Origin: Anaerolineae bacterium
GTDB taxonomy: Bacteria > Chloroflexota > Anaerolineae > Aggregatilineales > Ch27
NCBI GenBank assembly: GCA_013178165.1
Contig: JABLXG010000001.1
Span: 408,959 to 472,958, forward strand
Length of the DNA: 64,000 bases
Direction of reading: 5' to 3'
Part shown: positions 15,449-25,610 of the stretch, piece by piece
Position numbering within the stretch: the stretch's first letter is position 1
Layout: every line of letters starts with the position of its first letter
The notes under the pieces: generated by a model
Database searches by the model: none
Seen by the model: only the letters and a program-made list of their open reading frames with translations
What the model was told of the DNA's origin: nothing
Program-made: the position numbers and the translations under genes

Positions 15449-17287
15449 CTACGCACCGCCGCGCTGCAGAGTCTCCTGCAGGGCGCGGGTGCGGCGGCCT
15501 TCCTCGTGTAATAGCTCCACGCCATCGCGCAGCGCCTCCGGCAGAGCCGGGCCGTGGTACAGTTTCTTCTGCAGTTCGGCGCAGCGGTAGCACAGGGTGA
15601 GATGCTGCAGGTGCTGGCGCACGACCGCCAGCGCCTCCGCAGGAGGGCGTCCATCCAGGGTAGCGGCGTCCAGGCGGGGAACCGCCGTCTGGAAGCGATC
15701 CCGCAGGCTGCTACGCGTTGTCAGTCGATCGACGATCAGCGCGGCGGCAAGCAGGGCGCGCTGCCGGACATGTTCGCGCAGGTGCCTGAGGGTGGCCATG
15801 AACAGCGTTTCGTAGAGCAGCGCGTGCAGGTACTCGGTGATGTCAGTGATCCCGGTGGCCTGGCAGGCCAGGTGGCGCAGCCCGGCCAACGTCTGAAAGG
15901 TCTTGAACAGCGCCATATCAGCAGCGACGTCTGGCGTGGGGAGCAGCAGATCGCCCACTGACCTGGCCGTCAGCAGCGATCGCTCCAGCGCGGCCAGCCC
16001 GCTCAGGTCTCCGTCCGGGTAGGCGGTCAGGCGCAGCTTGATATCGGCTTCCAGTTCAACAAAATCGCGCAGGGCATGGGTTCGACCGGTATGCTCGAAG
16101 TCGATCAGCCAGGTCATGCGGGTGTTGTCGACGAAGAAGTTATCGCCGTGCAGGTCGCCATGGGCGATGCAGGTGGTCAGGCTATCGAAGACCTGATGCT
16201 TGCCCTCGCGCAGCACCCACAGGGCCGGGTTGGGCAGGTCGCCGTTCACGCCGGGGAAGCGCAGGCGGTACTCGTTCTGCTGCACCCGCCCCAGGTGTTC
16301 TTCCAGGTCCAGGGCGCTATCGTACAGCGCATAGAGGCTGCCTCCACTGACCACCTGTCGTTCGGTGATGTACCAGACTTCGCACAGCTGCAGGAACAGC
16401 GTGCGCAGGGCTTCCAGGATGGTTTCGGCGTCATTCCCGGCGTAGAAGCTCTGGAAGGGCTGGAGGTCATCCGGAGCCACCCCCAGAAACTCATAGGCGC
16501 ACGCGCCGATATGCCATAGCAGGGTGTGCCCTTCCAGCCGGGCCTGGCGGTTATGCTTGAGCTGGCTCTCGACATGGTTGGTGTAATTGTCGACTTCCCG
16601 CTGGATGCGGTCACGGGTGCTGATCTTGGTGACCTTGGGAGTCAGGTAATTGGTGTACCGACGCCGCTCCTGGGTCCAGAGCACCACCGCGCGGCGGACG
16701 GGAGTCGCCGCCGGGTTCTCCGGTGTACCGTCCACGCCGGGCAGCAGCTTCAGTTCGACGGCGACAGCCTTGGGGAACAGGCGACCCAGCAGGTCGGTCA
16801 GGTCCTGGGCCAGGAGTTGCTCTGGCTTCATTCTCAGCGCCTGGGCGATGTCGCGGTTGAAGTTGTCGTGCGGCCAGTTAATGCGCACCTGGCGCTGGTC
16901 AGCCTGTAAGCGGACGGCTTCGGCCAGCGTTCGCGGGGGATCGCTGGCGCGGACATAGCCCATCCGATGCCAGCCGGCAATGTAGGCGATGGTGTCGTCC
17001 CGATCGGTGCTGTAGAGCACCACACCGGCTGGCATGAACTGGTGTCCCAGGTCAAACTGAGTCGGGTCGAGCAAGTTGACCGGCCCGATCAGCCGGGCGT
17101 TGATGACCGCGACATGGCAAAAATGCTCCATCAGTTGCCGTCGCGCATCTGCCAGCAACGCCGCCCCCTCACCTTCAGCGACATGCACCTCGTAGTCAAA
17201 CTGGCGCAGGTTTTCTACCGTAGCGATGCGCTGGCGCGGTTCATCTTCGACCACCAGCACGCGGAGCCGGTTGTTGCTCATAACCAT
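15449..17287 (-). CDS. Pseudo-receiver domain fused to an APH-like (TCAD9-type) kinase domain
   Basis: 612 aa. Residues ~7-125 have the response-regulator receiver pattern (VLVVEDEP with acidic E14-D15). The phospho-acceptor Asp is replaced by Asn63 (VINARL) and the conserved Lys region reads GYVRAS, so phosphorylation is unlikely. Residues ~150-480 contain an aminoglycoside-phosphotransferase/kinase-fold domain with an intact catalytic loop, HGDLHGDN (H376-D378), and the metal motif IDFEHTG (D396). The tail is helical. I recall a similar kinase-fold domain described as ternary complex associated domain 9 in NTPase conflict systems; that identification is tentative. ATG 17287 has GGGAG seven bases upstream. 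It is codirectional with the BTAD gene. Confidence 0.75.
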   Translation of the reverse strand: MVMSNNRLRVLVVEDEPRQRIATVENLRQFDYEVHVAEGEGAALLADARRQLMEHFCHVAVINARLIGPVNLLDPTQFDLGHQFMPAGVVLYSTDRDDTIAYIAGWHRMGYVRASDPPRTLAEAVRLQADQRQVRINWPHDNFNRDIAQALRMKPEQLLAQDLTDLLGRLFPKAVAVELKLLPGVDGTPENPAATPVRRAVVLWTQERRRYTNYLTPKVTKISTRDRIQREVDNYTNHVESQLKHNRQARLEGHTLLWHIGACAYEFLGVAPDDLQPFQSFYAGNDAETILEALRTLFLQLCEVWYITERQVVSGGSLYALYDSALDLEEHLGRVQQNEYRLRFPGVNGDLPNPALWVLREGKHQVFDSLTTCIAHGDLHGDNFFVDNTRMTWLIDFEHTGRTHALRDFVELEADIKLRLTAYPDGDLSGLAALERSLLTARSVGDLLLPTPDVAADMALFKTFQTLAGLRHLACQATGITDITEYLHALLYETLFMATLRHLREHVRQRALLAAALIVDRLTTRSSLRDRFQTAVPRLDAATLDGRPPAEALAVVRQHLQHLTLCYRCAELQKKLYHGPALPEALRDGVELLHEEGRRTRALQETLQRGGA

Positions 17288-17441
17288 TCCCAATCTCCCG
17301 GACGGCCTCAGCCGTCGGCAAGGCGCGGGGGCCACTCAGAGATTATAAGCAAATCCGGTTTTCTGCGCTGGGATTCGGAGCGCCGCACGTAGAGGATTAC
17401 AATCGCTCCCGGTCAAGCCGGTTGCCGGGAGGGCAGTCATC

Positions 17442-17861
17442 ATGGAGTACACGCTGGGCTTTGTTTTTGACCGGGCGCAGGAGCGCGTCCTGCTCATCCA
17501 CAAGTGCAAGCCGGCCTGGCAGGCGGGCAAGATCAACGGTCTGGGCGGCGCGCTGGAGCCGGGGGAGACGCCCCCCGCCGGAGTCCGGCGCGAGGTGTGG
17601 GAGGAAGGCGGGCTGGACATCGCCGAGGGGGAGTGGCTGCCCGTAGCGACCATGCAGGCTGACGACTGGACGGTGCATGTCTTCGCTACCGTGTATGCGG
17701 GTGATCCTGCCACCGCCCAAAGCCGCACCGGCGAGGCGGTGGCGTGGTATCCGGTGAACGCGCTGCCGGGCGCGATCATCAGCAACCTGGCCTGGCTGAT
17801 CCCGCTAGGACTCGATCGCCTGCGACATGGTACGCCCCGGCGCTGCCTGGTCTGGTATTGA
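17442..17861 (+). CDS. Nudix hydrolase (MutT-like)
   Basis: 139 aa. The Nudix box is complete: G-x5-E-x7-REVWEE-x-G, running from GGALEPGE to REVWEEGGL. The N-terminal strand YTLGFVFD and the KINGLGG segment resemble 8-oxo-dGTP diphosphatases of the MutT/YtkD kind. It probably hydrolyses a nucleoside diphosphate-X substrate; the specificity is not readable. GGGAGG lies nine bases before the ATG. The stop abuts the convergent membrane-PEBP gene with no spacer. Confidence 0.9.
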   Translation: MEYTLGFVFDRAQERVLLIHKCKPAWQAGKINGLGGALEPGETPPAGVRREVWEEGGLDIAEGEWLPVATMQADDWTVHVFATVYAGDPATAQSRTGEAVAWYPVNALPGAIISNLAWLIPLGLDRLRHGTPRRCLVWY

Positions 17862-19193
17862 TCACCGGGGCGGCGGGGCGGGCCTGCGGCGGTAAGTCGC
17901 CATCAGACGGCCGGTGGCCAGCACATGCCCGCGCATGGCCTCGCTGACGGCAGTGCGGGAGGCGCCCGGCGGCAATGGCAGGGGCGAATCCAGGGCGTAG
18001 AGGGTGAAGATGTAGCGGTAGTTTTCGCCGGGCGGCGGACAGGCGCCTGTGTAGCCCGGCGCACCGAAGTCGTTCATCCCCTGCCGGGAACCTCCCGGTG
18101 TGCTGCCGGGCGGCAGGGCGCGGGGCAATTCGCGGGCGGCGGCGGGCAGGTTGTAGAGCACCCAGTGGGCCAGGGAGCCGTGCGGAGCGTCGGCAGTCTC
18201 GCAGATCAAAGCCAGCGCCGCTGTCCCGGCAGGCAGCCCTCCCCACGCCAGCGGGGGCGATTCTCCCGCGCCGTCACAGGTACAGGCCACCGGCAGTGGG
18301 CCATCTGGCGGGAAGTCCGGGCTGAACAGGCGGATCGTGTCCGGCGCGACAGCAGCAGCACCGGGATCGAGTGTAGGCGGAGGCAACGGCGTCCGGGCTG
18401 GAGGCACGAGCGGGACCCAGGAGCGGGGCTGGCTCAGCGCAGAGCGGGAAGCGGAATCCGGCGTGGCTCGCCGGGCAAGCCGGGTCATTGCCTCCCGCAG
18501 AAAGCCGCGTAACAGGAAGTACGCTCCCAGAATCAACAGAATCAGCGGGATGGTCAGGGATTCCAGTTCGGTAGCATCCAGCAGGCCATAAATGGCGATC
18601 AGGCTGGTCAGCAGGATCGGCCCGATCATCCAGCCAAAGGCGGGCCGGAGGTAGTTCGGCGCCCAGATCAGGAACAGGGTGATAGCCATCCCGCCCATGA
18701 ACGTGAAGATGGTCAGGCCGCGCACCATATGCGGCGGCCAGCCCAGCCGCAGCTGCACCAGCGCCGCCGCGCCGGTGAACAGCATGCCCGCCGGCAGCCC
18801 GGCCCACCAGTAACCGGGCCGGCGCTCCAGCCACACCCGGCGGATATAAAGCGTCAGGAAGGGCAGGCCAAGCAGGGCCGTGCCCACTGCCAGCGTGTAC
18901 AGCGGTTGGAAATCCAGGAAGAAGGCGGCGGAGAAGAAGACCGCCACGCTGAACAGGACATAAGCCGCCCAGCCCGGCCAGGGCAAACCCGGATGAGCCA
19001 GGCCGTAAAGCAGCACCAGCCCGCCCAGCGCCGCTACCCCGGCGGATATGGCCAGCAACTCGAAGTAGGCGAACCAGCCCAGCACCAGGAACAGGGTGAA
19101 GATGCCGAAGATGATCAGCCCACCGCCGATCAGCCAGGGACGGGTGAACGAGAAATCAAGCCTCAGGCGGGGAGGAACCTGCCGTTTGCGCAT
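17862..19193 (-). CDS. Polytopic membrane protein fused to a C-terminal PEBP (YbhB/YbcL-like) domain
   Basis: 443 aa. Residues ~15-235 hold about eight hydrophobic helices with no recognised transporter motif. A Ser/Pro-rich linker (~236-285) follows. Residues ~288-443 are a phosphatidylethanolamine-binding/Raf-kinase-inhibitor-like domain (SPPLAWGGLPAGT, DAPHGSLAHWVLYNLP, GYTGACPPPGENYRYIFTLYAL). Bacterial YbhB/YbcL proteins are normally free-standing, cytosolic or periplasmic, of ~160-180 aa. This covalent membrane anchoring is unusual. It is one uninterrupted frame, so not an obvious sequencing artefact. Ligand and side of the membrane are unknown. Confidence 0.8.
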   Translation of the reverse strand: MRKRQVPPRLRLDFSFTRPWLIGGGLIIFGIFTLFLVLGWFAYFELLAISAGVAALGGLVLLYGLAHPGLPWPGWAAYVLFSVAVFFSAAFFLDFQPLYTLAVGTALLGLPFLTLYIRRVWLERRPGYWWAGLPAGMLFTGAAALVQLRLGWPPHMVRGLTIFTFMGGMAITLFLIWAPNYLRPAFGWMIGPILLTSLIAIYGLLDATELESLTIPLILLILGAYFLLRGFLREAMTRLARRATPDSASRSALSQPRSWVPLVPPARTPLPPPTLDPGAAAVAPDTIRLFSPDFPPDGPLPVACTCDGAGESPPLAWGGLPAGTAALALICETADAPHGSLAHWVLYNLPAAARELPRALPPGSTPGGSRQGMNDFGAPGYTGACPPPGENYRYIFTLYALDSPLPLPPGASRTAVSEAMRGHVLATGRLMATYRRRPAPPPR

Positions 19194-19351
19194 GAAATGC
19201 TGTCCTGTTTGCCGCTATCGCGCTGCTACCGCGCCACTGTGCGTGTGCCCTAGTATACACCCACGCCGGGAATAGCCGGGCCGCTCAGAACGCAAAGCAC
19301 CCGCGACCGGACGGTGCGCGGGTGTGGGCAGCGCTGGCGACGACCCGGCGC

Positions 19352-19999
19352 TCAGGCCTGGCCGCGCTTCCGATCGGCGATTTCGACGGCGGCCTGGCCG
19401 GTCAGGTGGCCGACCACGATCACGCTGACGCCGGTGGCAGCCAGTGAGATCAACCAGCCAATGCACGGCAGATTGCCCAGGATGTTGATCACGATCCCGA
19501 CGATGAAGACAAAGACGGCCAGCACGATCAGCGTCGATAGATGCTCCTGCGCCAGAGAGATATTGCGCCCGAACTGCAGGAAGTGGTTGAAGTCGCGGGT
19601 GCGGGCATAGCGCATCATGCCGATCGAAAGCGGCAGCCACATCAGGGCGACATACGCTGTGGCGACTAGCGAGATCAACACGCGCAGCAGCCCGCCGTCC
19701 AGCGCGGCGACCAGGATGCCAAGGCAGATCGCTATCACAATCAGCGGGATGACGTAAATGACGGCGGCGATGGCCACCATCAGGCCCCGCGACCAGCGGT
19801 CAACGAACTGATTGCTCAGATCATCCCAGTCGGGCATCGGCTTCTGTTGCCCGTCCAGCATGTTGTTGATCAGGTCGAGCATCCAGCCGATGGCGGCCAG
19901 GTTGATCAGCGGGATCACGCCGATCACCAGCGTGATGACGGTCTTGTTCTGCCAGTTTTCATCTTCGGTCACGTAAGTAAAAGCACGCGCAATATCCAC
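19352..19999 (-). CDS. DUF4013-like membrane protein
   Basis: 215 aa with about six membrane segments in the DUF4013 pattern: a short amphipathic start (DIARAFTYVTEDENW), paired helices, a central acidic loop, then paired helices ending in a short basic tail. An ideal AAGGAGG ribosome site lies nine bases before the ATG. Function of the family is unknown. It is divergent from the cation-efflux gene. Confidence 0.8.
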   Translation of the reverse strand: MDIARAFTYVTEDENWQNKTVITLVIGVIPLINLAAIGWMLDLINNMLDGQQKPMPDWDDLSNQFVDRWSRGLMVAIAAVIYVIPLIVIAICLGILVAALDGGLLRVLISLVATAYVALMWLPLSIGMMRYARTRDFNHFLQFGRNISLAQEHLSTLIVLAVFVFIVGIVINILGNLPCIGWLISLAATGVSVIVVGHLTGQAAVEIADRKRGQA

Positions 20000-20322
20000 A
20001 GGAGCCTCCTTGGGGCAATCCTCAGGGCCGCGCCCTCCAGCGCATGGGACTGGCCGGACGCACGCTGGCAGCAGCGATGCCGATTCGGACGGGCGAAATC
20101 TGTTTTTGATTATGGTCGTAAGCCGTGCCAGCGCAAGTGAGCTTCCGCTTCAGTGAGGTCTCCTGGTTTCCTGGCCTCTTTCCCCCTGTCTCTTTCCCGC
20201 TGGCTGCGCCGGGCGGTTTGCCCGCCGCAAGTGTCCCTTCCAGAGCGCGGCGATGGTGCTATACTATTTCTTTGCCCGGACTGTTCTCCTTTGCTTCAGG
20301 GGGTATTGGCCGGGGGAAAAGG
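20000..20322. other. 323-base divergent spacer between the DUF4013-like and cation-efflux genes
   Basis: No gene is supported. A TATACT -10 candidate at 20260-20265 has a weak TTCCAG 16 bases upstream (20238-20243) and would drive the efflux gene about 50 bases later. I see no palindrome or riboswitch-like fold by eye. Confidence 0.35.
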
Positions 20323-21273
20323 ATGTTGGACGTGGTTGTCGATCGGGCTTCGCTCAGACGCTTTGCCTGGCTCTCTATCGGGGCTGCGGTGCTGACCATC
20401 AGCCTGAAGAGTCTGGCCTACTGGCTGACCGGCTCGGTGGGTCTGCTCTCCGATGCTCTGGAGTCACTGGTCAACCTGGCGGCGGCGATCATGGCGCTGG
20501 TGGCGCTGACGCTGGCTGCCCGCCCGCCGGATGATGAACACGCTTATGGCCATGGTAAGATCGAGTACTTCTCCAGCGGGGCGGAAGGTGCATTGATCCT
20601 GGTGGCGGCGGGCAGCATTGCCTACGCTGCTATTACGCGCCTGCTGAATCCCCAGCCGCTGGAACAGGTCGGCGCCGGTCTGATTGTCTCTGTGGTGGCC
20701 TCGCTGATCAACCTGGGTGCGTCGCGGGTGTTGCTCTCCGCCGGGCGGCGCTATGACTCAATCACACTGGAGGCCGACGCCAAGCATCTGATGACGGACG
20801 TGTGGACATCCGCCGGGGTTGTGCTGGGCGTGCTGGTGGTCTCTGTGACCGGCCTCAGCTGGCTGGATCCGGTGGTTGCCCTGCTGGTGGCAGCCAATAT
20901 CATCCGCGAGGGCGGGCGTCTGATCCAACGCTCGGTGCTGGGACTGCTGGATACCGCCCTGCCGCCGGAGGAATATACCCGCCTGGAAACCATCCTGGAG
21001 GGTTACCGCCAGGATGGGCTGGAGTTTCATGCCGTGCGGACACGCCAGGCGGCTTCCCGGCGATTTGCCAGCATGCACGTTCTTGTCCCCGGCTACTGGA
21101 CGGTCAAGCAGGGCCATGACGTGCTGGAATGCATCGAGGCGGAGATCCGCACCGCGCTGCCCGGCGTTATGGTCACCACCCACCTGGAACCGCTGGAAGA
21201 CCCGGTTTCCTACAGCGATTGCACGCTGGAACGCCACGTTGAACCCGACGAGGTCGGCCATCCGTCAGGATAA
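20323..21273 (+). CDS. Cation diffusion facilitator (CDF) divalent metal efflux protein
   Basis: 316 aa. It exports Zn, Fe, Mn or related divalent cations in exchange for protons. Six membrane helices are present in residues ~12-210. The transport site is formed by DALES in helix 2 and the HLMTD (HxxxD) motif in helix 5, with the His/Asp-rich [12 protein letters not shown] between. The C-terminal ~100 residues form the cytosolic dimerisation domain. The ATG at 20323 follows GGGGGAAAAGG; longer in-frame starts upstream lack a ribosome site. Confidence 0.9.
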   Translation: MLDVVVDRASLRRFAWLSIGAAVLTISLKSLAYWLTGSVGLLSDALESLVNLAAAIMALVALTLAARPPDDEHAYGHGKIEYFSSGAEGALILVAAGSIAYAAITRLLNPQPLEQVGAGLIVSVVASLINLGASRVLLSAGRRYDSITLEADAKHLMTDVWTSAGVVLGVLVVSVTGLSWLDPVVALLVAANIIREGGRLIQRSVLGLLDTALPPEEYTRLETILEGYRQDGLEFHAVRTRQAASRRFASMHVLVPGYWTVKQGHDVLECIEAEIRTALPGVMVTTHLEPLEDPVSYSDCTLERHVEPDEVGHPSG

Positions 21274-21432
21274 GCCCCTCATAAGAAATCCCTCAGAAAT
21301 GCATCAGAGCTGTGTCAGAAGCGCCGCACCCGCTGTCTTGCATGCTATACTTAAGACAGAGTTGGGTGCATTAATGGAATCGCGAGAGGCAGGCAATCGT
21401 AGCCTGTCCTCAGAGAGACGGATTAACCAGCG

Positions 21433-23964
21433 ATGATGCGTTTTGACCGTTTCACCGAACGACTGCAGGATGCGGCTGCACGCGCTAACGAAATCCTGAT
21501 GCGCTACGGCCACAACCAGATCGATGTTGAGCACTTCCTGCTGGCGCTGATCGAGCAGCCGGATGGGGTGATTCCACAGGTGCTGGAGCGGATGAACGTC
21601 GATGTAGAGATGATTCGCTCCCGGCTGGATGAGGTGCTGCGGGCGTCACCCAAGGCTGCGATCTATGGCGGCGGGGCGGGTCAGGTGTTCATCACTCCCC
21701 GCGTCAAGCGGATCATCGACCAGGCCAACAACGAGGCCAACCGCCTGCGCGATGAATACATCAGCACCGAGCATGTCTTCCTGGCCATCCTGGATAAGCA
21801 TGGGACGGCGGTGGCGCGCATCCTGGCCGACGCTGGTGTGACCAAAGATCGGGTGCTTGACGCGATCAACGACATCCGCGGCGGGCAGCGGGTGACCGAC
21901 CCGCAGGCAGAGAGCCGCTACCGGATGCTGGAGAAATATTCGCGCGACCTGACGCGGATGGCCGTTGAAGGCAAGCTGGACCCGGTTATCGGACGCGATG
22001 ATGAAATCCTGCGCGTGATCCAGATCCTCAGCCGCCGCACCAAGAATAACCCGGTGCTGATCGGCGAGGCTGGTGTGGGCAAGACGGCCATCGTCGAGGG
22101 CCTGGCCCAGAAAATCGCCGCGAATGACGTGCCGGAAATCCTGCTCGGCAAGCGGGTGGTTGCCCTGGACCTGGGCGCGATGATCGCCGGTAGCCGCTTC
22201 CGCGGTGAATTCGAGGAGCGGCTTAAGACGGTCATTGAGGAGATTCAGCGCTCGGAAGGGGAGATCATCCTCTTCATTGACGAGCTGCATCAGGTGGTCG
22301 GCGCTGGTGCGGCTCAGGGTGCGCTGGACGCCAGCAACATGCTCAAGCCGGCCCTGGCTCGTGGCGAACTGCACGCTATCGGCGCGACCACGCTGGACGA
22401 GTACCGCCAGTACATCGAGAAGGATGCCGCGCTGGACCGCCGCTTTGCCCCCGTCTATGTCGAGGAGCCGAGCGTCGAGGATACGATCGCCATGCTGCGC
22501 GGTCTGCGTGACCGCTACGAAGCTCACCACAAGGTGCGCTTCTCCGATGACGCCCTGGAAGCGGCGGCGCGGCTCTCCCACCGCTATGTGACGGATCGCC
22601 GCCTGCCGGACAAGGCCATCGACCTGATGGATGAAGCCGCCGCCAAACTGCGCGTGGCCCTCTATTCGATGCCGCCGGAATTGAAGGAGATGAAGGCGGA
22701 GATCGACCGCCTGCGCGCGGAGGAAGACGCGGCCAGCCTGGCCCGCGATTATGAGCGGGCGGCCATGCTCAAGTCGCAGCGGCTACGCCTGGAGGCCCAG
22801 TATGCCGCCCAGCGCGAGGAATGGCAGGAGAAAAACTCCCTGGACGAGATGGTTGATGCCGACGATATCGCCGACGTGGTCGCCCAGTGGACCGGCATTC
22901 CGGTCAACCAGATGTTGGAAACCGAAGCGCAGAAGTTGCTGCGTATGGAAGAAGTACTCCAGCAGCGGATCATCGGCCAGCAGGCGGCCATCAGCGCTAT
23001 CTCCGATGCTATCCGCCGCGCTCGCTCCGGCCTCAAAGACCCGCGCCGTCCGATTGGCTCGTTCATCTTCCTCGGTTCCTCCGGGGTGGGCAAGACCGAA
23101 CTGGCCAAGGCGCTGGCGGCCTTCCTGTTCGATGATGAGGATGCGCTGGTGCGCATTGACATGAGCGAGTACCGCGAGCCGCATACGGTCAGCCGCCTGT
23201 TTGGCGCGCCGCCCGGCTATGTGGGCTATGAGGAAGGCGGTCAGCTCACGGAGGCTGTCCGCCGTCGCCCGTACCGGGTGGTGCTCTTTGACGAGATCGA
23301 AAAGGCTCATCCGGACGTCTGGAATGCGCTGCTGCAGATTCTGGAAGACGGCCGCCTGACCGATGGCCAGGGGCGTGTGGTGGACTTCCGAAACACCGTG
23401 ATCATTATGACCAGCAACCTGGGCACGGAATTCGCCCGTCAGGGCGGTGCGCTGGGCTTTGTCCCGGATAGCAATCCGGAACAGGTGGCCGATCACCGCA
23501 AGATTCAGGAAGCGCTACGCAAGCACTTCCGCCCGGAGTTCCTGAACCGTATCGACGAGATCATCATCTTCGATTCGCTGTCGCTGGACGATGTCAAGCA
23601 GATCGTCACCCTGCAGATGAAGGACATCGCCGCGCGGCTGGAGGAACAGGGTCTGGCGGTGGAACTGACCGAACCGGCCCGCGAGTGGCTGGCCCGGCAG
23701 GGCTACGATCCGCAATTCGGGGCGCGTCCGCTGCGCCGGGCGCTGCAACGCTATGTGGAAAGCCCGCTCAGCGTCCGGTTGCTTAAGGGCGAGTTCAAGG
23801 CCGGAGACCTGGTGATCGTCGATGTTGACGGGGAAGGCATTGTCTTTCACCGGCGGGAAGGGGCCGCCCCGCACCTGATCCCCGCTGATAATGGGCGCCC
23901 TGCCGCCAATGACAACCAGCAGCCGGACACAGACAAGCCGGTGGTCGTCTGGAGCAGCCAGTAG
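21433..23964 (+). CDS. clpC: ClpC-type AAA+ unfoldase of the Clp protease
   Basis: 843 aa. Two Clp_N repeats occupy residues ~5-145. The first AAA+ domain has [11 protein letters not shown] and [14 protein letters not shown] motif helix lies at ~425-460 ([13 protein letters not shown]). The second AAA+ has [11 protein letters not shown] and [14 protein letters not shown], followed by the D2-small domain (FLNRIDEII). It unfolds substrates for ClpP and partners with adaptor proteins. ATG 21433 or 21436 are both possible. The upstream spacer has TATACT at 21346-21351 without a clear -35. clpP is not in the window. Confidence 0.95.
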   Translation: MMRFDRFTERLQDAAARANEILMRYGHNQIDVEHFLLALIEQPDGVIPQVLERMNVDVEMIRSRLDEVLRASPKAAIYGGGAGQVFITPRVKRIIDQANNEANRLRDEYISTEHVFLAILDKHGTAVARILADAGVTKDRVLDAINDIRGGQRVTDPQAESRYRMLEKYSRDLTRMAVEGKLDPVIGRDDEILRVIQILSRRTKNNPVLIGEAGVGKTAIVEGLAQKIAANDVPEILLGKRVVALDLGAMIAGSRFRGEFEERLKTVIEEIQRSEGEIILFIDELHQVVGAGAAQGALDASNMLKPALARGELHAIGATTLDEYRQYIEKDAALDRRFAPVYVEEPSVEDTIAMLRGLRDRYEAHHKVRFSDDALEAAARLSHRYVTDRRLPDKAIDLMDEAAAKLRVALYSMPPELKEMKAEIDRLRAEEDAASLARDYERAAMLKSQRLRLEAQYAAQREEWQEKNSLDEMVDADDIADVVAQWTGIPVNQMLETEAQKLLRMEEVLQQRIIGQQAAISAISDAIRRARSGLKDPRRPIGSFIFLGSSGVGKTELAKALAAFLFDDEDALVRIDMSEYREPHTVSRLFGAPPGYVGYEEGGQLTEAVRRRPYRVVLFDEIEKAHPDVWNALLQILEDGRLTDGQGRVVDFRNTVIIMTSNLGTEFARQGGALGFVPDSNPEQVADHRKIQEALRKHFRPEFLNRIDEIIIFDSLSLDDVKQIVTLQMKDIAARLEEQGLAVELTEPAREWLARQGYDPQFGARPLRRALQRYVESPLSVRLLKGEFKAGDLVIVDVDGEGIVFHRREGAAPHLIPADNGRPAANDNQQPDTDKPVVVWSSQ

Positions 23965-24017
23965 ACGGTTGGCGGAAAAAGCGGCAGGAGCCAGGTGGCA
24001 GGTGAATGAATTCCTTC

Positions 24018-24043
24018 GGCGGCGGGCGCGGCAGCCCGCCGCC
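24018..24043. terminator. GC-rich hairpin between clpC and the CAP-LysM gene
   Basis: A 10-bp perfect stem GGCGGCGGGC / GCCCGCCGCC has a 6-nt loop in the spacer of two convergent genes. No clean U-run follows on either strand, so it is termination-like rather than a canonical intrinsic terminator. Confidence 0.45.
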
Positions 24044-24048
24044 GTGCG

Positions 24049-25428
24049 TTAGCGGTTTCTTCCGCGCTTGCTGCGGCGCTCGTACAGCTCGATGGCGGCC
24101 ATGCCCCCCAGCAACAGCAGCCCCAGGCCGATCACTGCCACGCCGATCAGGGTGTTACCGGGGCGTCCGCCCGGCGCAACGGCGACCGGCGTTGGCGTGG
24201 GCAGGGCCAGGGTTGGGCGGGGCGTGATCGTCGCCGAAGGCGGGGAGGGCAGCAGGGTCGCCGTCGGGGATGGCGTGGCCGTCGGCCCGGCGGCGACAGC
24301 GATCCCGCCGGCAGGGGTGAGGGTATCCGTCAGCGCGGGTGTGGGGGATGGCGCTGGCGGCGCTTCCGGGCGGATGCGCAGTTCCTCGCCGGGCAGGATC
24401 ACGCTGTCCATACTCAGGTCGTTAAGGGTCAGCAGATCGTCCAGCGTCAGGCCGTGGCGGGCGGCGATACTCCATAGCGTGTCGCCGCTGCGGACGGTGT
24501 AGGTGGTGGGCGGTGTGGTGGGTGTCCAGGTGGGCGGCGGTGTCTGGCCGGGGGCCAGACGGATGATCAGCGTGTCGCCCGGATGCAGCACGGGGTTCGG
24601 CCCCAGGCCGTTGAGGTAAAGCAGTTCGTCCAGCGTTATGCGGTAGCGTGCGGCGATTGCCCAGGCGCTCTGGCCCGGCTGGACTTTATGGGTCAACGGC
24701 CCCGGCGGGAGCGGAGTCGCCCCTTCCGCCGGCTGGACGAGGATTTCGTCGCCCGGCAGCAGAATCGGATCGTCCGGCAGGTTGTTGAGGCGCAGTAATG
24801 TAGCCAGGTCTACGCCGTAGACGGCGGCGATGTCCCAGGCTGTCTGGCCGATCTGCACCACGTGGACGATCGAGCCATCTTCGCGGGGGGCAGCGCGGGT
24901 GACCGGCACGACCACCGGCGGTGCGGGGGCCTGCCGGACGGGCGGGCTGCCGGGGGCCGGGGCGTAATCCGAGGGTACGCCCACGAGCAGCACGTACATA
25001 TTCTGGCCGCCGGCGCTGGCGAAGCCCGCCCCCACATGAATGTGCCGCGTGGAGGTCATTGTAGCGTAGTGGATGGCGCTGTTTTCCCACCAGACGACGC
25101 CCTGGCCGGGGGAGAGATTCGTCCCACCGACGATGTTCTCAGCTACATAACCCCGGTAACCGGCGGCGTTGGCCCGCTGCTGGGGGGTACTGCCGCCTGC
25201 GCCGGTGTGGGTGTAGCTCATATTGGCAGCCATCCACTCGGCGTGGCTCTGAGCGGCGGCCATCAACGCCCCATCAGGGCTGAAGGGCGGCAGTCCGCGT
25301 GCGGCCCGTAGTTCGTTGACCAGGCGGATGATCTCGCCTGCGGGGGACTGGGCGCCAGCGGAGGGCGGCAAGGTATGGAGTACCAGCGTCGCGGCAAACA
25401 GCAGGATAGTGAGCAGACGACGGTTCAT
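24049..25428 (-). CDS. CAP (SCP-like) domain protein with three LysM repeats and a C-terminal membrane anchor
   Basis: 459 aa. A signal peptide at the N-terminus is followed by a CAP domain, residues ~30-160 (LVNELRAARGL, SHAEWMA, ENIVGG, HIHVGAGFA). Three LysM repeats span ~185-360; each starts near a V-x-x-GQ/GD-T/S-A-W-x-IA core. A Pro/Thr-rich spacer leads to a C-terminal helix and basic tail (ELYERRSKRGRNR). It probably sits on the outer face of the membrane and binds peptidoglycan or other GlcNAc polymers. The start at 25428 excludes 23 codons that would precede the signal peptide. Confidence 0.9.
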   Translation of the reverse strand: MNRRLLTILLFAATLVLHTLPPSAGAQSPAGEIIRLVNELRAARGLPPFSPDGALMAAAQSHAEWMAANMSYTHTGAGGSTPQQRANAAGYRGYVAENIVGGTNLSPGQGVVWWENSAIHYATMTSTRHIHVGAGFASAGGQNMYVLLVGVPSDYAPAPGSPPVRQAPAPPVVVPVTRAAPREDGSIVHVVQIGQTAWDIAAVYGVDLATLLRLNNLPDDPILLPGDEILVQPAEGATPLPPGPLTHKVQPGQSAWAIAARYRITLDELLYLNGLGPNPVLHPGDTLIIRLAPGQTPPPTWTPTTPPTTYTVRSGDTLWSIAARHGLTLDDLLTLNDLSMDSVILPGEELRIRPEAPPAPSPTPALTDTLTPAGGIAVAAGPTATPSPTATLLPSPPSATITPRPTLALPTPTPVAVAPGGRPGNTLIGVAVIGLGLLLLGGMAAIELYERRSKRGRNR

Positions 25429-25580
25429 AGTGGGAACTATACCGCGCCCGGCGGCGAGAAAAAAGAGGCATACATACACAGGGATGGCTGTTACCAACTG
25501 GTTGCTATCCCCCTAGCACGAACGCCTGCGCGTAGCATCTCAATTACACGACCTGCACATGCGCCAGCATGTCACGATGC

Positions 25581-25609
25581 TTGACTCAGAGGCTGATTCA
25601 TGCTACGCT
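25581..25609 (+). promoter_or_regulatory. Promoter of the ribose-type operon
   Basis: TTGACT (25581-25586), a 17-base spacer, and TACGCT (25604-25609) preceded by TGC, an extended -10. The predicted start near 25616 falls inside the LacI-type operator. Confidence 0.7.
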
Positions 25610-25610
25610 G

